Shown here: in pieces, positions 53,785-62,387 of the stretch | Layout: every line of letters starts with the position of its first letter | Numbering within the stretch: position 1 is the first letter of the stretch | Source of the DNA: Nostoc sp. NIES-4103 | Lineage (GTDB): Bacteria > Cyanobacteriota > Cyanobacteriia > Cyanobacteriales > Nostocaceae | NCBI RefSeq assembly: GCF_002368335.1 | Contig: NZ_AP018288.1 | Span: 7,618,389-7,682,388 of the forward strand | Length of the DNA: 64,000 bases | Direction: 5' to 3' | The notes under the pieces: model-generated | What the model was told of the DNA's origin: nothing | What the model saw: only the letters and a program-made list of their open reading frames with translations | The model's database searches: none | Program-made: the position numbers and the translations under genes

Positions 53785-54054
53785 CTAATTAATATTATTC
53801 ATTCCTATTTTCAATTCTTCTTTGCTGTGTTCTAACTTACTCCAGAGCATTTGAATCTGCTCGTAAGCTTGTTCAGGAGAGAGTTTTCCACCTGTTTCTA
53901 AATTGGCAATGAAACTAACTTTATGAGCAAATTCTTGTAGGTTAGCATTAAACATGAGGTTTTCTAGCTTGATTTCACCGTAGTAACGACTACGAGGACA
54001 AATAAAGTTGTTTTTGTCTTTCTGGTCAATCTTTATCATCAGCTTGCCCGACAT
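53785..54054 (-). CDS. Conserved cyanobacterial hypothetical protein (DUF7219-like)
   Basis: 89 residues: FICPRSRYYGEIKLENLMFNANLQEFAHKVSFIANLETGGKLSPEQAYEQIQMLWSKLEHSKEEL. The conserved PRSRYxG and NLETGGKLSPxxAYxxI pattern is familiar from small cyanobacterial proteins of unknown function; the DUF number is tentative. The first five residues before MIKIDQ may not be used. A TTACGAA tandem repeat lies downstream. Confidence 0.75.
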   Translation of the reverse strand: MSGKLMIKIDQKDKNNFICPRSRYYGEIKLENLMFNANLQEFAHKVSFIANLETGGKLSPEQAYEQIQMLWSKLEHSKEELKIGMNNIN

Positions 54055-54474
54055 TTTTAATTTTGTTTTGTCAAATTATCGGGAGTACGCTGGAAATTTA
54101 TGCAACCTCATCTATAGAAATCAGCTTTGATTTGTGAAAAATTCAAAAATAAAATATGAGCCTTGTAGTAAGTATTTCCAACTAGGGCAAGTGAAGGTCA
54201 GTGTCAAAAACGGCAAAATTAGTGCTAACTTCCAATACGAATCTACACAATGACCAAAATTTAGATTTGGGATTTAGTCTGAGTCAGCATTTAAATTTAC
54301 GCAAAACGAGCAAGTGTAGCTGCAATTAATAAATTACCGCTACATACAATTAGGTTTCGGCTATTGTTTGCTTAAGTGCTGACTATGATAATCAGAATAA
54401 TCCTAGCGCAAATTTACTCAAATTAAAATTTCATTGGAGAATAATATTTTTGCAATTCTTATCATTGACTACAA
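54055..54474. other. AT-rich spacer
   Basis: No gene. 54410-54470 is strongly AT-rich and lies right beside the phased 11-bp array, where an unwinding region would be expected if that array binds DnaA. Confidence 0.4.
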
Positions 54475-54540
54475 TTTTCCTCACTGATTCCACAAGGTTT
54501 CCACAGAGATTTTACAGGTTTTCCACAGATGTTTTACGAG
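54475..54540. promoter_or_regulatory. Six phased 11-bp units with DnaA-box-like core
   Basis: Units start at 54475, 54486, 54497, 54508, 54519 and 54530, exactly 11 bases apart: TTTTCCTCACT, GATTCCACAAG, GTTTCCACAGA, GATTTTACAGG, TTTTCCACAGA, TGTTTTACGAG. The fifth holds TTTTCCACA, the cyanobacterial DnaA-box consensus. A further inverted match, CGTGGAAAA, lies at 54656-54664. The period places every box on nearly the same helix face. What binds is inference. Confidence 0.6.
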
Positions 54541-54722
54541 GTCATCGGCTCTTGCTGTTTCACTGGGGATTTTTTACTTCCAGGGGCAAGAGATAGGAAA
54601 AACTGAGTTTAAGTTAAGAAATGTAACAAAAAACAGTTCAAAATGCTGATGATTGCGTGGAAAAATATTTTTTATACAAGCCTTGTTAACATTTCGCAGC
54701 ATTGACAAACCCACCCCCTCTT

Positions 54723-54752
54723 GCCGCACAATGATGCGGCTTGCCTTTTTTT
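54723..54752 (+). terminator. Plus-strand terminator, possible small RNA end
   Basis: GCCGCA (54723-54728) with TGCGGC (54735-54740), then TTGCCTTTTTTTT. No plus-strand gene precedes it for 1.2 kb, so it may end a short RNA whose body includes the single-stranded-looking ACCCACCCCCTCTT. Confidence 0.6.
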
Positions 54753-54958
54753 AGTCTGTTCAACTAGTTAGGGACTGGGGAGCAGGAAAGCAGGGGAGCA
54801 GGGGGAGCAGGGGAAGATGAGGGAGCAATTATTTCTCCCAATTCCCAATTCCCCATGCCCAATGCCCAATCTTCAACTCAACTGTTGGCACAGATTGTTA
54901 GGCAGTCTGACACACTAAAATATCTCCCTCTTGATTGACCTCAGAGAAGGAAAATCTC
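54753..54958. other. Spacer with GGGGAGCA-type STRR
   Basis: 54775-54815 holds GGGGAGCAGG repeats, and 54836-54872 holds CCCAATTCCC/CCCAATGCCC repeats. The DUF2811 promoter and ribosome site (AGAAGG) lie at the right edge. Confidence 0.55.
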
Positions 54959-55156
54959 ATGAAAGCAACGGTTAGCATCTTTACAGAAATTCCCGAAACA
55001 CTCGATGAATCCCTGAAAAAGTACTTAGAAACACATCCTGATTGGGATCAAAACCGAGTACTGACAGCAGCATTGTCACTATTTTTACTTCAAAATGGAG
55101 ATAGCGATCGCCGCGCTGCTCGTGTATATTTAGAAACTTTATTCCACCACAGCTAA
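54959..55156 (+). CDS. DUF2811 family protein
   Basis: 65 residues with the family pattern TVSIFTEIPETLDESLKKYLETHPDWDQNRVLTAALSLFLLQNG. It is a small cyanobacteria-specific protein that looks like a ribbon-helix-helix or helical DNA-binding-size domain; function is unknown. AGAAGG precedes the ATG at 54959; a GTG/TTG start 24 bases upstream is less likely. Confidence 0.85.
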   Translation: MKATVSIFTEIPETLDESLKKYLETHPDWDQNRVLTAALSLFLLQNGDSDRRAARVYLETLFHHS

Positions 55157-55740
55157 ATAGAAATATTTTGCACTGATTCGCCAGAACATAGCTAAAATAC
55201 CAGACACTCTCAAGTGCTGGTACAAGTAAGTATTGCTATTCTGGCTCATACTTTATGAGTGCTATATGCAATGCCCCATCGATGGATTATGGTTACAGCA
55301 AGCGATCGCCAAGTTGGGGCAATATCACAACAAAAACACAAATGGTGTTCTTGCTATTTTGCCATTTTGAAAAATAAAAATACAATACCTACTCTTAACC
55401 CTAGACAAATTATGAAATTGTGCGTAGATCCACGGCAATGAGGTAGGGAACAGTTCTCAGGAGAATTCCTAATTGCCGATTCTGCGCCATTCCTGAGTCA
55501 GGAACGAGCATCCAAGCTAGCTCTTTGTGATGATCATAGACGCAAACTAGCTTACAGTCGCATAGGGTAGGGATTCCCCCAGGCATGACCATATTTGACA
55601 TTCAAATACCCCTGATACAAAGTTTGTTTAAAATCAAGGGTTTGAGAATATTTTTGACTTAATTTAACAGTAAATTATTGATTTACGTCAAAAGTCGAGA
55701 GTTCATAATTTAAAAAACTCTGGACTAGAGACTATGTGAT
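55157..55740. other. Spacer, no confident gene
   Basis: A 63-codon minus frame at 55410-55601 (MSNMVMPGGIPTLCDCKLVCVYD...) and a plus frame at 55259-55441 overlap here. Neither has a ribosome site or recognised domain. The minus frame is the more protein-like and could be a small gene, but I do not call it. Confidence 0.4.
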
Positions 55741-56466
55741 TCAAGGACTGGTTTCCAACTGTTGGGAGTGAGCAGGACATTCAAATTTATATCCCACACC
55801 ACGTACAGTTTGAATTAATGCTGGTTGGCTAGCATCAACTTCAATTTTCTTGCGAATCTGTCCTATATGTACATCTACAACTCGCTGGTCGCCAACATAT
55901 TCATAATCCCAAACCTCTTGAATCAGCTCTGCTCGTCGCCAGACTCGGCCAGGATGGCTGGCTAAAAAATGCAACAAGTCAAACTCCAGAGCGGTCAAGG
56001 GTACTGGTTGGTTATTTAGTGATACCTCCCGTCGTACTGGATCGATCATCAGCTTTTCAAATATGAGGCGTTTTTGTTCAGCAGTAGTTACAACCCGCTG
56101 ACGCCTCAAAATAGCTGCTACTCTGACTTCTAACTCTCCTAGTCCAAAAGGCTTGGTGAGATAGTCATCAGCACCTTTAGAAAAGCCGCGAATCTTGTCA
56201 GCCTCATCCGCGCGACTAGTGAGCATGAGAACAAACACACCATTACGACTTTGCATCTCTTGGCAGAGGTTAAACCCAATGACATCTGGTAAATTCACAT
56301 CTAGAATCACCAAATCTGGGTTAAATTGCTCAAATAGCGCTAAGGCTGTTTTACCATCCTCAGCAGCCTCCACCTGATAGTTCTGCTTAATCAAAAAGCG
56401 TTGGATTAAATTCCGAACCGCGGGGTCGTCATCAACTACAAGAATCTTGGCAGGGGCCATGACCAT
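55741..56466 (-). CDS. OmpR/PhoB-type response regulator
   Basis: About 241 residues. The receiver domain (1-120) has DDD, the phosphorylated Asp in LVILDVNLPD, Thr in MLTSRADE and Lys in YLTKPFGLGELE. A linker is followed by a winged-helix DNA-binding domain (PLTALEFDLLHFLASHPGRVWRRAELIQEVWDYEYVGDQRVVDVHIGQIRKKIE). No histidine kinase is adjacent. It is not RpaA or RpaB by its N-terminus. I start at the ATG at 56466; an upstream ATG at 56526 would add 20 residues outside the fold. Confidence 0.9.
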   Translation of the reverse strand: MVMAPAKILVVDDDPAVRNLIQRFLIKQNYQVEAAEDGKTALALFEQFNPDLVILDVNLPDVIGFNLCQEMQSRNGVFVLMLTSRADEADKIRGFSKGADDYLTKPFGLGELEVRVAAILRRQRVVTTAEQKRLIFEKLMIDPVRREVSLNNQPVPLTALEFDLLHFLASHPGRVWRRAELIQEVWDYEYVGDQRVVDVHIGQIRKKIEVDASQPALIQTVRGVGYKFECPAHSQQLETSP

Positions 56467-57139
56467 CACTTTGCACAAAAATTCGTTTATATTAACAGGA
56501 GGATTGCGTAAAAACGCAGTTTCCATTTTGGGGCTTTATTTAAGAATCTACAAGGGCTGGGAATGAATTTCCAGATTATCCAAATAATAGTGTAATCAGA
56601 ATTCTTTCCAATGAAAGCACCAAGATTTGGTTAGTTATGCGTTACTCGAATAGAGTGATTGTAATTACTAACTTGATATCTAGTTGCGGTATATTCAGAA
56701 ATTAGCCATAGTAGTTCAGTAACCTAGGAGACTTTCCTATCCTAATATGGAGATTTAAAACTTTTCAATTTTAAATCCATATGTGAATCGACACCACCAG
56801 CTACTTTGCGGATAATTCATCAAAAATCGTCAAGGTACGGTAAACTGCCAGATCTGAAACAAAAAACTTGATTTTTTCATGAAAAAGACGTTTTAGGTAT
56901 GCCTAGTTCAAATTCTAGAGTAAAGCCCTCACTGGCCAACGACATGAGGGGATACACGGAGTTCTGGCAATATGTTAAAGTGGCTGTAGTTAAAATTTCC
57001 AGGTTAATCTAACCCGTGCTACTATCCTGGTAGAGCATAAATATAGATCGATTCGTCTAGTTTCGATCTGGGTAAAACCTAAATTCGTTTTACTTTAACT
57101 AATAAACTGCCCGTGACTAAGGCTGAAGTATAAACTCCC
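56467..57139. other. Spacer between divergent genes
   Basis: About 670 bases with no gene, array or strong hairpin seen. It holds the promoters of the response regulator and of the CPP1-like gene. Confidence 0.45.
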
Positions 57140-57766
57140 ATGAGCGATCAAAATCCCTACGACAAACTTGGGGTATCAGAAGATGCTAGCTTCGATGAAA
57201 TACAGGATGCTCGCAATCGCCTATTGGAGCAGTACAGTGGCGACGGCAAGAGTATAGAGGTAATTGAAGCAGCTTACGATGCGATTTTAATGGATCGCTT
57301 ACGAATGCGCCAAGAAGGTAAAATAAAAGTACCAGAGCGTATTCGGTTTCCAGAAGCTAGAGTGCAATCGCCTCAAAAAGAAAGTCCAGTTCCTCGTGAG
57401 CAGTCACCCGCCTGGCTGCAAAGCATTCTGGATCAGCCAACGCCCACAGATGTACTGCTACCAGGAGCCTGGTACTTGGGTTTGAGTGCTATTAGTGTCT
57501 TTTACCAAGCTGCTGGCGATCAAGTTTTACAGTTAGTGTTAGTGGTTGGGGTAGGAATTAGTATTTACTTTCTCAATCGCAAAGAAGGTAGATTTGGGCG
57601 AGCAATTTTGTTAACACTAGCTGGACTAATAACGGGCTTAATTATTGGGGGAATAGTTGCTAACTGGCTTTTGCCGCAAATACAATTTATCAACCTCAGC
57701 CCGAATCAGTTTTCTACCGTACTGACGTTTCTCTTGTTGTGGTTGGTTAGTAGCTTTCTACGTTAA
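57140..57766 (+). CDS. CPP1-like (DUF3353) J-domain-like membrane protein
   Basis: 208 residues. The first 55 form a J-like fold without HPD (NPYDKLGVSEDASFDEIQDARNRLLEQY). A linker with SPAWLQSILDQPTP follows, then four hydrophobic helices (about 110-205). The plant homologue CPP1 is a chaperone-like protein that stabilises protochlorophyllide oxidoreductase in plastids; the cyanobacterial role is inferred from it. A terminator follows the stop. Confidence 0.88.
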   Translation: MSDQNPYDKLGVSEDASFDEIQDARNRLLEQYSGDGKSIEVIEAAYDAILMDRLRMRQEGKIKVPERIRFPEARVQSPQKESPVPREQSPAWLQSILDQPTPTDVLLPGAWYLGLSAISVFYQAAGDQVLQLVLVVGVGISIYFLNRKEGRFGRAILLTLAGLITGLIIGGIVANWLLPQIQFINLSPNQFSTVLTFLLLWLVSSFLR

Positions 57767-57931
57767 ATTTCTTGAGGATTGTGGCAAAGTAGCTATGTCT
57801 TGTAGATTTCAGATTGCTTGCGAGCAATTGGTAAAGTTGTCTACTATCCATAGCTGCTACATCCTAGGAAACCAGCCAAAAACAATATTTTGGTTTCTAA
57901 AAAAACAATTCAGTAATTCTGTGAATCATGC

Positions 57932-57961
57932 CTCCCCTTCCTTGATAGAGAGGGGAGTTTT
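57932..57961 (+). terminator. Terminator after the CPP1-like gene
   Basis: CTCCCC (57932-57937) with GGGGAG (57952-57957), followed by TTTTGG. It lies between convergent genes. Confidence 0.65.
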
Positions 57962-57979
57962 GGTGTAAGTTTTTATTGA

Positions 57980-58672
57980 TTAAAGTGATGTCGTAGGTTT
58001 TAGAATTAAATCTACAGCAAAGCTCAAATCCTTAACAATCAAGTCAGGCTGGTAAAGTTCCAACTGTGTGCGATCGCGGATACCAGACTCCACAGCCATC
58101 ACTTTAATATTGTGTTTTTTCGCAGCAGTGATATCCGCTTCCGTATCCCCCACCATCCAGGTATGAGCTACAGGCGGTAGTTCTTCTAGCGCCCTAGCCA
58201 TCAATAAAGGTTTATCATCGATATCACGAGTTTTTACGTAGTCATTGCTGAGGCAATAACAGCGATTTTCTGGGAAAAATCTCGCTAAATCATATTTTTT
58301 GAAGGCATAGTCTAGTTCCCAAACTCGGCGCATTGTCATCACTGCCAAATCAATGCCAGCTTGTTGAATTTTTAACAGTGCCTCCACAGCACCTGGAGCG
58401 AGGGTATCATACTCAAAGTATGGTTGTGTATGCACTGTTTTTCGTCGCAACTGAGCAAATTCCTGTGCTTGCGCTTCGTCTAAACCAGAATTTATAGCAA
58501 TTTGTTTTTCGGGAATGCGCGATCGCTTGAGTTGCCAAAATTCCGCTTTAGAAAGTTCTTGCACTGGTTGGTCTGGGCGTTTAGTTTTCTCCAGACAAAA
58601 TTGATACACACGGTAGTAGCGTTCAGAAACATCAATAATCGGGCCGTCGAAGTCAGTAATTAGTCTCAGCAT
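57980..58672 (-). CDS. HAD family hydrolase
   Basis: A 230-residue phosphatase-type HAD protein. Motif I is LITDFDGPIID, an alpha-helical cap spans about 30-95, motif II is AVMTMRR, and motif IV is MVGDTEADITAAKKHNIK. It resembles phosphoglycolate phosphatase-like enzymes in layout, but the substrate cannot be read. It is convergent with the CPP1-like gene. Confidence 0.87.
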   Translation of the reverse strand: MLRLITDFDGPIIDVSERYYRVYQFCLEKTKRPDQPVQELSKAEFWQLKRSRIPEKQIAINSGLDEAQAQEFAQLRRKTVHTQPYFEYDTLAPGAVEALLKIQQAGIDLAVMTMRRVWELDYAFKKYDLARFFPENRCYCLSNDYVKTRDIDDKPLLMARALEELPPVAHTWMVGDTEADITAAKKHNIKVMAVESGIRDRTQLELYQPDLIVKDLSFAVDLILKPTTSL

Positions 58673-58735
58673 CGGCAGAAAAAAGTAAATTTTTGTTAAA
58701 TTATTTTACATAATAACCAAACATATCGATATCCG

Positions 58736-58873
58736 ATGGAAGCGACAGAAGATTTTAACCCTAGTGCTGGAGAATTGAAGAAAGCATACAAATTAGCCAG
58801 CGATGTTTATAGAAATGTAATTAATTCGATGCCAGATTCTATTAACGTCAAGTCTCCAGAATCAGGAAAATAA
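58736..58873 (+). CDS. Possible 45-residue protein
   Basis: ATG at 58736: MEATEDFNPSAGELKKAYKL... to a TAA at 58871. Acidic/basic mixed, one predicted helix. No ribosome site is obvious, and the stop lies 2 bases from the HPPD stop on the other strand. It may be real but is not recognised. Confidence 0.3.
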   Translation: MEATEDFNPSAGELKKAYKLASDVYRNVINSMPDSINVKSPESGK

Positions 58874-58875
58874 GA

Positions 58876-59955
58876 TTACGAGAGGGTACCGCGTTTAATT
58901 TGTTCGCTTTCAATGGCTTCAAATAAAGCACGAAAATTGCCTTCACCAAAACCTTGAGCTTGGGAACGGCGTTCGATAAATTCAAAGAAAAAAGTTGGCT
59001 GTTCAAAAATAGGGTGAGTAAAGATTTGCAATAGTACTGCATTTTGGGCATCTTCTTTCCAGTCTACGAGAATTTCTTGTTGGGCGATCGCTGACAATTC
59101 CTGAGATGATAATGGAAGTCCTGGGCGCTGTTTTAGCTGGGTATAGTAGCTTTCGGGGACTGAAAGTAAAGATAAACCACGCGCACGAAATTGAGCGATG
59201 GCATTTTTGAGATTAGATGTCCGCAAAGCAATGTGTTGAATTCCTGGGCCTCGGTTGACATCTAAAAATTCTTGAATTTGGGAATTACTAGAAGCAGGTT
59301 CATTAATTGGTAATTGTACCCTACCGTTGCGTGAAATCATCACTTGACTATGCAAGGCAGAGCGATCGGTTTGAATTTTAAAACTTTGCTGAGGCTGAAA
59401 ATCTAGAATATTTTGATACCAACTAACAGCAAGCTCTAATTCACCAATTGCCACGTTCAGTACTATGTGATCTATGGTTGTAAAAGTGTTGTCAATAGTC
59501 ATTTGTCCTTTGTCATTTGTCCTTTGGTTGTCATTATTTACAAATGACCACTGACTATTGACTAATGACTTTTCTATTAAAGTATGAGTCAGTCCACCCC
59601 AAGCGGCAATTTTGCCACATTTGCAGGAGATTTCACCAAACTGCTGTTCAGTGATGGGTTGTAAGATTGTAGCACTCTGTGCTTGCGCTTGGGCGATCGC
59701 TGCTTCCACATCTTCCACAGCAAAAGCGACATCTGCCACACCAGGTGGATGTTGACGTAGAAACTCAGCAACTGGACTTGTGGGTGACAGCGGTGAAGAC
59801 AGTAAAAAGTAGACTACACCGTTTTGCACAGCTTCCGTGCAAGTGTGAAACGAACTCATACCACTGCCTACTGCTTTAAACCCAAGATAGTGTACAAACC
59901 AATCCCGCCACAGTTTGGCATCTTCTACATAGAAGTGAACGTGAGCAATTTCCAT
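58876..59955 (-). CDS. hppD: 4-hydroxyphenylpyruvate dioxygenase
   Basis: 359 residues with two vicinal-oxygen-chelate halves. Iron ligands are the His in TTIDHIVLNV, the His in GPGIQHIALRTSN and the Glu in FFFEFIERR near the C-terminus. HPPD makes homogentisate, the precursor of tocopherol in cyanobacteria. Between the two halves lies a polar insert (SLVNSQWSFVNNDNQRTNDKG...) coded by a repeat array at about 59491-59570 that contains two copies of a 14-mer. An SDR gene lies upstream on the same strand. Confidence 0.9.
   Translation of the reverse strand: MEIAHVHFYVEDAKLWRDWFVHYLGFKAVGSGMSSFHTCTEAVQNGVVYFLLSSPLSPTSPVAEFLRQHPPGVADVAFAVEDVEAAIAQAQAQSATILQPITEQQFGEISCKCGKIAAWGGLTHTLIEKSLVNSQWSFVNNDNQRTNDKGQMTIDNTFTTIDHIVLNVAIGELELAVSWYQNILDFQPQQSFKIQTDRSALHSQVMISRNGRVQLPINEPASSNSQIQEFLDVNRGPGIQHIALRTSNLKNAIAQFRARGLSLLSVPESYYTQLKQRPGLPLSSQELSAIAQQEILVDWKEDAQNAVLLQIFTHPIFEQPTFFFEFIERRSQAQGFGEGNFRALFEAIESEQIKRGTLS
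59491..59570. repeat. STRR array inside hppD
   Basis: GTCATTTGTCCTTT is repeated exactly at 59498-59511 and 59512-59525. Inverted GACTATTGACTAATGAC-type units follow. The array is within the reading frame, in the interdomain linker. Confidence 0.75.
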
Positions 59956-60070
59956 AAATCCTGAAAATCAAGCACAAAAGCTTTTATATTTGTAAATTTT
60001 GCCTCTTTTGCTAGATTATCAAGTCCTTCCTAAGCAAGAATTATACCAACAGACTCAAACGTTCTCGAAA

Positions 60071-60775
60071 CTAGAAAAACAAATGACTATCAGGTTGAAT
60101 GTTGATTTCCATTGGTACAGCTTGGGGTTCAGCAGACAAAGCATAGAAAATAGCATTGGCAGCAGTTTCGGGACTGAGCATTTTTTTCCTATCTACCTTC
60201 AAGCTGACATTATCCCAGAAAGGAGAATCTATGCCACCAAAATAAAATAAGGTGAATTTGATACCAAAGCGCTTAAGTTCTTCTGCCATGCACTTGCTGA
60301 AACCAACTACACCAAACTTAGAAGCTGAGTAAGCTGCTGCCATTGCCATGGAATGCTTGCCCAAAATTCCGACGACGTTGCAGATGTGACCAGATTTGCG
60401 CTTTTGCATTTCTTCAGCCGCCGCTTGGGTGGTGTAGAAGCTGCCTTTGAGGTTGACATCTAACATTTTGTCTAAATCAGCTGGTTCCAAGCTGTTGTAA
60501 GGCTTGAGGATGCCTGCACCAGCCGCATTTACCAAGATATCGATGTGACCAAATTCTGCGATCGCTTTTTCGATTAAAGTGTCTACCTGTTGGCTGTCAG
60601 TAATATCCGTAGGAACAGTCAAAACTTTAAGCGGTAGTTCAGCTGCTAGGGTTGCCAAACGAGTCGAGTCTCTCGCCGCTAGTACCAAACTTGCTCCTGT
60701 AGATGCTAGTTTGCGAGTTAAGGCTGAACCAATGCCACCAGTAGCACCAACAACAACAACGACCTTATCCTGCAT
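60071..60775 (-). CDS. Short-chain dehydrogenase/reductase
   Basis: A 234-residue classical SDR: the cofactor motif VGATGGIGSAL, NAAGAG, then the catalytic Ser region and YSASK (Tyr-x3-Lys). AARD after the second strand suggests NADPH preference. The substrate is unknown. It lies about 115 bases upstream of hppD on the same strand, so both may share a transcript, but no functional link is evident. Confidence 0.88.
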   Translation of the reverse strand: MQDKVVVVVGATGGIGSALTRKLASTGASLVLAARDSTRLATLAAELPLKVLTVPTDITDSQQVDTLIEKAIAEFGHIDILVNAAGAGILKPYNSLEPADLDKMLDVNLKGSFYTTQAAAEEMQKRKSGHICNVVGILGKHSMAMAAAYSASKFGVVGFSKCMAEELKRFGIKFTLFYFGGIDSPFWDNVSLKVDRKKMLSPETAANAIFYALSAEPQAVPMEINIQPDSHLFF

Positions 60776-60824
60776 TGTTTTTCTTTACATTTCTTTACGA
60801 AGTATATTAATACTATACTCGTAC

Positions 60825-60947
60825 AGCAGTCCTAAATCATTCGTGAGAATTTCAGATACTTAATAACCCCCCCTGTAGTCCGCCCTTGGTAAGGGGGGAC
60901 GGCGTTAGCCGGGGGGTGAATTTTCTTACAAATCATTTAGGATTGCT
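60825..60947. mobile_element. 123-bp MITE-like repeat
   Basis: AGCAGTCCTAAATCATTCGTGAGAA (60825-60849) and TTCTTACAAATCATTTAGGATTGCT (60923-60947) are imperfect inverted repeats, with about 20 of 25 positions matching. The interior is the common CCCCCCCTGTAGTCCGCCCTTGGTAAGGGGGGACGGCG repeat. No coding capacity. Confidence 0.7.
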
Positions 60948-60977
60948 ATGTAAGTAAAGTAAAAGACAAGGTGCGGT

Positions 60978-62387
60978 TTAGGTTGTAGCGACTTCCCATC
61001 CTTTCGCTACTTCCTTCAGTTTCAAAGAACTACATGACTGCAAAAATTTTAGAAAAGTACCATTTATCTGCAAAGATTTCATTTGCTCAGTAATTGGTTT
61101 GCCATACTGCTTATTAAAGATGCTGCCTAAATTGCTAATATTAATGTAGCTTCCAGGAGATTGTTGCGTTAGCTGATTAAGAATATTGTTGAGTACCTGT
61201 TCTAAATCGGCTTTGGAATTAATACTAGATAATAACTGTGATTTAGCATTGGTGGGTGGAGCATCATCTTTACTAGCCACTGGCTGAGATTCATTAACTT
61301 CAAATATTGTGACATATAATTCTGAGGCTGCATCAACTTGGTGAACAACCAAATCACCAGGAAAATTCATCAAAATATCTCTAGCTTTTTTACCAGGAAG
61401 ATGCTTAGCAACAACTTGAGTAATAGTTAAATTATATTTATTTTTAAATGCTTCCGAAATAGTAGCTAGCTTAATCCAACAGCTTTTATGTTGCTTTTGT
61501 TCTGCTTTAATCAACTCTTTGATTTGCTGAATAAACTGCTCAAGTGTGGGAATTTCAAGCGTTAGAGCGGGAAAATGTGTAATATTACCTGTATAGCTAT
61601 TGAATATAGTAATACCTTGTTCTTGCTTAGTTACTCTATATACTATTAATCCGTTCTGCTGAAGATGGTTGCAAAGGTTAGTCATCACCTTGTCTGACGA
61701 ACAGACTAAAACTTCTTGAGCATTGGGATAGCGATCGTGAATTGACGAGCCAAATGCTATCATTTTACCGTCAGCATTATCCCTACCAGCAGGGACATGA
61801 ATTAAGTCGTAGCCACGTCCATGCAACTCTACATCTAACCTGCCCATACTGCACCAATTAGCAAAGGCAATCTTGACTTGAATCGGAAAATTACAAACTC
61901 CTGTTAAAAATTTTTCTGTATCGCTGTTAATTTGTAAATTTTCGGCATCTAAAAGTAAAACTGCTATACCTTTATTTTCAATAGCTAGTGAATTAGTTGT
62001 CAGCCCAACTGTTTCAGATGACTTAATCTTCGTGAGATTAGCGCACCCATTTAAATCTGTTTTGATATAATTTAATTGATGAATTTTTCCGATTAATTCT
62101 TTTAAAATAGGTGAATTAATAGATTCAGGAATTAGCAGAGCTTTCAGATAACCTTGTAACCTTTGAGGTAGTGCATCCCAGTCTTGAGCTTGACTGAGAA
62201 TTTCAGTAAATTTTGCAGTTAAAGCTGATTTATTCGCAGAACTCAACCACTCAACATTCCTATACTTTTCGAGTAGTAATTCTGGATGATGTTCTTGAAT
62301 ATCAATAATTGCTTGGCATAAATAGGAGCTTATTTTGTTTAATTGTGCGGTATCATAAACAGTCACCAACCGCTCGTCTTTTGGCAT
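60978..62387 (-). CDS. NYN (PIN-like) domain protein with two LOTUS/OST-HTH domains
   Basis: 469 residues. After a helical N-terminal part (1-135) a NYN domain spans about 140-270: LLLDAENLQI, the middle RDNADGKM and VLVCSSDKVM supply the acidic residues of a PIN-like metal site. The C-terminus has two OST-HTH/LOTUS-type winged helices (about 285-365 and 390-465). NYN nucleases with OST-HTH domains are thought to act on RNA, and LOTUS domains bind RNA G-quadruplexes or helicases in animals. Cellular role in cyanobacteria is unknown. It is monocistronic. Confidence 0.82.
   Translation of the reverse strand: MPKDERLVTVYDTAQLNKISSYLCQAIIDIQEHHPELLLEKYRNVEWLSSANKSALTAKFTEILSQAQDWDALPQRLQGYLKALLIPESINSPILKELIGKIHQLNYIKTDLNGCANLTKIKSSETVGLTTNSLAIENKGIAVLLLDAENLQINSDTEKFLTGVCNFPIQVKIAFANWCSMGRLDVELHGRGYDLIHVPAGRDNADGKMIAFGSSIHDRYPNAQEVLVCSSDKVMTNLCNHLQQNGLIVYRVTKQEQGITIFNSYTGNITHFPALTLEIPTLEQFIQQIKELIKAEQKQHKSCWIKLATISEAFKNKYNLTITQVVAKHLPGKKARDILMNFPGDLVVHQVDAASELYVTIFEVNESQPVASKDDAPPTNAKSQLLSSINSKADLEQVLNNILNQLTQQSPGSYINISNLGSIFNKQYGKPITEQMKSLQINGTFLKFLQSCSSLKLKEVAKGWEVATT

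Noticed and set aside
54475..54540. CRISPR-like array
   Set aside because: The units are contiguous 11-mers without unique spacers, so this is not CRISPR.
54700..54752. Yfr1 small RNA
   Set aside because: A C-rich stretch precedes the hairpin, but it does not match the Yfr1 core motif.
55410..55601. 63-codon minus frame upstream of the response regulator
   Set aside because: No ribosome site or known domain; kept as a possibility only in the spacer note.
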